Positions 60,044 to 64,000 of a stretch of DNA of 64,000 nucleotides are shown in pieces. A program made the translations under genes and the position numbers. How positions within the stretch are numbered: the stretch's first letter is position 1; each line of letters begins with the position of its first letter. The notes below the pieces were generated by a model. It saw nothing but the letters and a program-made list of their open reading frames with translations, was not told where the DNA came from and did not search any database. The stretch is from Tachypleus tridentatus (Eukaryota; Arthropoda; Merostomata; Xiphosura; Limulidae): assembly GCF_004210375.1 (NCBI RefSeq), contig NC_134830.1:4836001-4900000 (forward strand), written 5' to 3'.

Positions 60044-60487
60044 CTTGCATTTTATACATTTAAATGATTATTTTTGTTTAATTAACAAAACCTTTACAGT
60101 GAAAAGATAACTTGTTTTAAAGGTTGGAAAAATATTTGAAGAGAAAGTAATTTGGGGGCCACTTTATCCAGAATGATTACAATAATAATTAAATACTACT
60201 AGTATAGAGCTTTGATTATTTTGTGTGAGAAGAATCCTTCAGTTAATAATTTTTTCTCAACACGTACTTGTACAGATAGGTAGACATAATTTATACTTTA
60301 CAGGTTTAGAATCAGAGTTAAAAATAGTTCCTGGGTGTATGCCATTTGTTTAAGCCTGCATGTCTTGTTTGTAAGCATGGAAACAGCTGTGAAACTTAGC
60401 TCTGATTTCAAAGGATGTTTGAAACTGTTGTATAAGTTTTTGTTCTGTCACCCTTCAGTTTATAGTTGCATACCTGTTCTTCCTCCT
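60044..60487. other. Spacer, nothing recognised
   Basis: AT-rich sequence between the array and the SINE. Confidence 0.5.
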
Positions 60488-60702
60488 GTCGCACCAAACA
60501 TGCTCGCTCTTTCAGCCGTGGGGGCATTATAATGTGATAGTCAATCCCACTATTCATTGGTAAAAAAGTAGCCCAAGAGTTGGCTGTGGGTGGTGATGAT
60601 TAGCTGCCTTCCCTCTTGTCTTACACTGCTAAATTATGGACAGCTAGCACAGATAGCCCTCATGTAGCTTTGAGCAAAATTAAAAAACAAACAAACAAAG
60701 AA
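60488..60702 (+). repeat. tRNA-derived SINE (long family), tRNA head missing
   Basis: GTCGCACCAAACATGCTCGC, TCTTTCAGCCGTGGGGGC, CCCAAGAGTTGGCTG, ACACTGCTAAATTATGG, and the tail AAACAAACAAACAAAG. The body is well kept; only the tRNA-like head is absent. Confidence 0.85.
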
Positions 60703-62460
60703 ACCTGTTCTTCACATTTTTACCACAGTTGGTGTTTTATTCTTTGATGGACTTTGAAACAAAAAGAAAATAGTTGTTAAACATTTCTGTATATAAATTG
60801 TATCATAATTTAACAGGTTACTCATATGAGATTCTTATTGTTGATTATTTCATTCATTCTACTAAAGCAAAAAATGAAACTTAGAGAAATTAATATGACT
60901 GGGGTATTTAACATTTAACAAACTATATGTACGTGGAGTTGTTCTTGATGAAAAATAGTTTTCTAGCATTAAATATTAATGTTCTTACCTGTTCTATAAT
61001 AATTCTTTATTTTATCTGTTATTACCTTACATGGTATACTTTGTGAAAGCCTAAACATTACACACAATGAAAAACACAGAATATGAGCCATATTTAAACT
61101 TTTAAGGTAAAACTTATTCAATAATATAAACTGGAAATTCATTTTAGTATTAGATGAAAAGTCTCAACACAGGATGTGTTATATTGGTGTACTTGTTATA
61201 ACTTTCTTTACTGTACTGTTACTCCTAAATTCTTAAAATTCATTACAATAAACAATATTATTGTAGCTGTTATTTCTTCATTATTATATTACAATTTGAA
61301 TGGTAAAACATTTCCCAAACTCTAATATGACAGAGTGGCCAAGAAGCTCGGACTCACTCAAAAATCGGAAAACGTTACACCCTCATTGTGCTATTATTTT
61401 TGTTTCTGAACATGTACGTGTGACAGATGACATTATAGTGTCATGTAATCTTTATTGGTTAACCTATTTGTTGGTAACTTAATTGTATTTAAGGATAAAA
61501 TATATCTACCATTAAATAGTAATGTCCTTGTTTGAGGATATATTTCTTTAGTATTATATTTTAAATGATGTTCTGAAATTATCTATATGGTTTTATAATT
61601 TTGTAAAATTATGAGGAAACAGTGAAATATTAGTGTGTTGGACAGGTATGTGAAATATCAACCTTCTGCCAAACAATAACCTCATAAAAACATTGAACCA
61701 ATATGGCTACTTGTTTGAATTTTACTGATTGTAAAAAAACTTGTGTTTCTGTATGAGAAACAAAATAAGGAAATATTTTGTAATTGCATTGTTATTTTAA
61801 GTAGAATTATTATCAAAACTTTAACACTCTCACAAAGGTTGCAGGAAATGTTGTGTTACGATCTCTGTGTACTGTTTACCTTATAATATATTTATATATC
61901 TTTGGATCATGTTTCACATTTGTGTAACCTTACATTCATTAGCTTTTAAACTCTGTGCAAGATATCTCGGAGAACACTGTTAGAAAGAATAATAGAATCC
62001 ATGGATGAAAGTCCTGTGTTGGTGAAAACTATTTTACATAAAGTAGTTCATGTGTGGATTAAAAACTTTCATATTTGTAATTTTGTCATAGAATAAAAAG
62101 AAACCAAGATATCTCATTCTTTTTACTTGATGTTAAAGTTTTGTGATAAACTTTCTTTGTACAGTGCATACATTCACATTCTGTTGACGTGTTATAAATT
62201 AATGATTATTTTAAAAAATGTTTTATAGGTGAAAAGAATTGTAATGAATATGGAATAAAAATCAGTGTGAAATTGTGCAATGGAAATGTGCATGGAGTAC
62301 CAAAAGTCTGGACCCACAAGGAAAATAGATGTTATATTTTTAAAGTTACACATTTATAATGTCTCTTGTACAGATATCAGGAAAGAAAATGCCTTGATGG
62401 CATAGTATACCAAGAGTTTGTGTTATATTGCTGTTTAGGGCATGCACTTTGAAACTGTAA
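60703..62460. other. Downstream flank, nothing recognised
   Basis: AT-rich sequence with AATAAA hexamers (for example 62254-62259) but no gene that I can support. Confidence 0.5.
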
Positions 62461-63562
62461 GTATAATAGTACTGTCTATTGCATGTCTACATAACTACTT
62501 ATAAATATAGTAGTACTATATGTTGTATGTCTGCGTAACTACTTATAAATATAGTAGTACTATATGTTGCATGTCTGCGTAACTACTTATAAATATAGTA
62601 GTACTGTATGTTATATGTCCACGTAATTACTCATAAATATAGTAGTACTATATGTTGCATGTCTGCGTAACTACTTATAAATATAGTAGTACTGTATGTT
62701 ATATGTCCACGTAATTACTCATAAATATAGTAGTACTATATGTTGTATGTTCATGTCTGCATAACTACTTATAAATATAGTAGTACTATATGTTGTATGT
62801 CTGTGTAACTACTTATAAATATAGTAGTACTATATGTTGCATGTCTGCGTAACTACTTATAAATATAGTAGTACTATATGTTGTATGTCTGCGTAACTAC
62901 TTATAAATATACCAGTACTATATGTTGCATGTCTGCGTAACTACTTATAAATATAGTTGTGGTATGTGTTGTATGTTCGTGTAATTACTTATAAATATAG
63001 TAGTACTATATGTTGCATGTCTGCGTAACTACTTATAAATATAGTAGTACTGTATGTTATATGTCCACGTAATTACTCATAAATATAGTAGTACTATATG
63101 TTGCATGTCTGTGCAACTACTTATAAATATAGTAGTACTATATGTTGTATGTCTGTGTAACTACTTATAAATATAGTAGTACTATATGTTGCATGTCTGC
63201 GTAACTACTTATAAATATAGTAGTACTATATGTTGTATGTCTGTGTAACTACTTATAAATATAGTAGTACTATATGTTGCATGTCTGCGCAACTACTTAT
63301 AAATATAGTAGTACTATATGTTGTATGTCTGTGTAACTACTTATAAATATAGTAGTACTATATGTTGTATGTTCGTGTAATTACTTATAAATTTAGTAGT
63401 ACTATATGTTGCATGTCTGCGTAACTACTTATAAATATAGTAGTACTGTATGTTATATGTCCACGTAATTACTCATAAATATATTAGTATCGTATGTTGT
63501 ATGTCTACATAACTACTTATAAATTTAGTAGTACCGTATGTTGTATGTCCATGTAACTACTA
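62461..63562. repeat. Minisatellite, 44-bp unit x about 25
   Basis: Unit TAGTAGTACTATATGTTGCA + TGTCTGCGTAACTACTTATA + AATA. Variant units (TATATGTCCACGTAATTACTC) recur through the array, another sign of block duplication. Confidence 0.97.
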
Positions 63563-63570
63563 GCACACTA

Positions 63571-64000
63571 ACAGTGTGCTAGATGAAGAGGGAGGATGTC
63601 AGGTAGACTTGATGATTTGGAAGGAAACATACTCAGTGTGCTAGATGAAGAGGGAGGATGTCAGGTAGACTTGATGATTAGGAAGGAAACATACTCAGTG
63701 TGCTAGAGGAAGTGTGAGGATGTCAGGTAGACTTGATTAGGAAGGAAACATACTCAGTGTGCTAGAGGAAGAGGGAGGATGTCAGGTAGACTTGATGATT
63801 AGGAAGGAAACATACTCAGTGTGCTAGAGGAAGTGTGAGGATGTCAGGTAGACTTGATTAGGAAGGAAACATACTCAGTGTGCTAGAGGAAGAGGGAGGA
63901 TGACAGGTAGACTTGATGATTAGGAAGGAAACATACTCAGTGTGCTAGAGGAAGAGGGAAGATGTCAGGTAGACTTGATGATTAGGAAGCAAACATACTC
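63571..64000. repeat. Minisatellite, 62-bp unit x about 7, runs off the window
   Basis: Unit CAGTGTGCTAGATGAAGAGG + GAGGATGTCAGGTAGACTTG + ATGATTAGGAAGGAAACATA + CT, with shorter units lacking GAT near the centre. It starts immediately after the 44-bp array and continues to the last base. Confidence 0.95.

Overview
The window holds one complete host gene, a presenilin, on the + strand. It spans about 41.8 kb (13709-55459) and is surrounded and filled by transposable elements and tandem repeats. The organism looks like a large-genome arthropod, most likely a chelicerate and plausibly a horseshoe crab. The reasons are AT-rich DNA, long introns, an invertebrate-type presenilin (tryptophan rather than tyrosine before the first catalytic aspartate), and many tRNA-derived SINEs ending in AAACAAACAAA-like tails. 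The species call is inference.

Region by region: 1-13700 is upstream DNA with SINEs, four minisatellite arrays (48, 47, 49 and 31 bp units) and a Penelope-like retroelement present as two complementary, oppositely oriented partial copies (5102-8516). 13709-55459 is the presenilin gene in ten coding exons; every junction is GT-AG, the frame is kept at all nine, and the product is 533 aa with no break. Intron 1 holds a piggyBac-like non-autonomous element, a mariner fossil, and a 337-bp element with 45-bp inverted ends. Intron 4 (11 kb) holds a DIRS-like tyrosine-recombinase retroelement fossil that seems to be interrupted by a decayed hAT transposon and a 36-bp minisatellite. Intron 7 holds a second piggyBac-like copy and a Tigger/pogo-type MITE. 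Intron 9 (10.3 kb) holds a third piggyBac-like copy, a 1.85-kb array of 41-bp units, a mariner fossil and a 4.2-kb array of 55-bp units. Downstream, 55460-64000 carries the 3' UTR, a 3-kb array of about 37-bp units, a SINE, a 44-bp array and a 62-bp array that runs off the window.

Functionally there is one story: presenilin, the aspartyl protease subunit of gamma-secretase. It has both catalytic aspartates (D323 in TM6, D453 in the GLGD motif), the PALP motif (499-502) and a conserved autoproteolysis segment. The other long open frames are repeat artefacts or transposon remains. I found no new multi-gene system. The most unusual things are the repeat architecture (tandem arrays of 31-62 bp units covering roughly 15 kb), hammerhead-ribozyme-like cores in the Penelope ends, and the nested element in intron 4.
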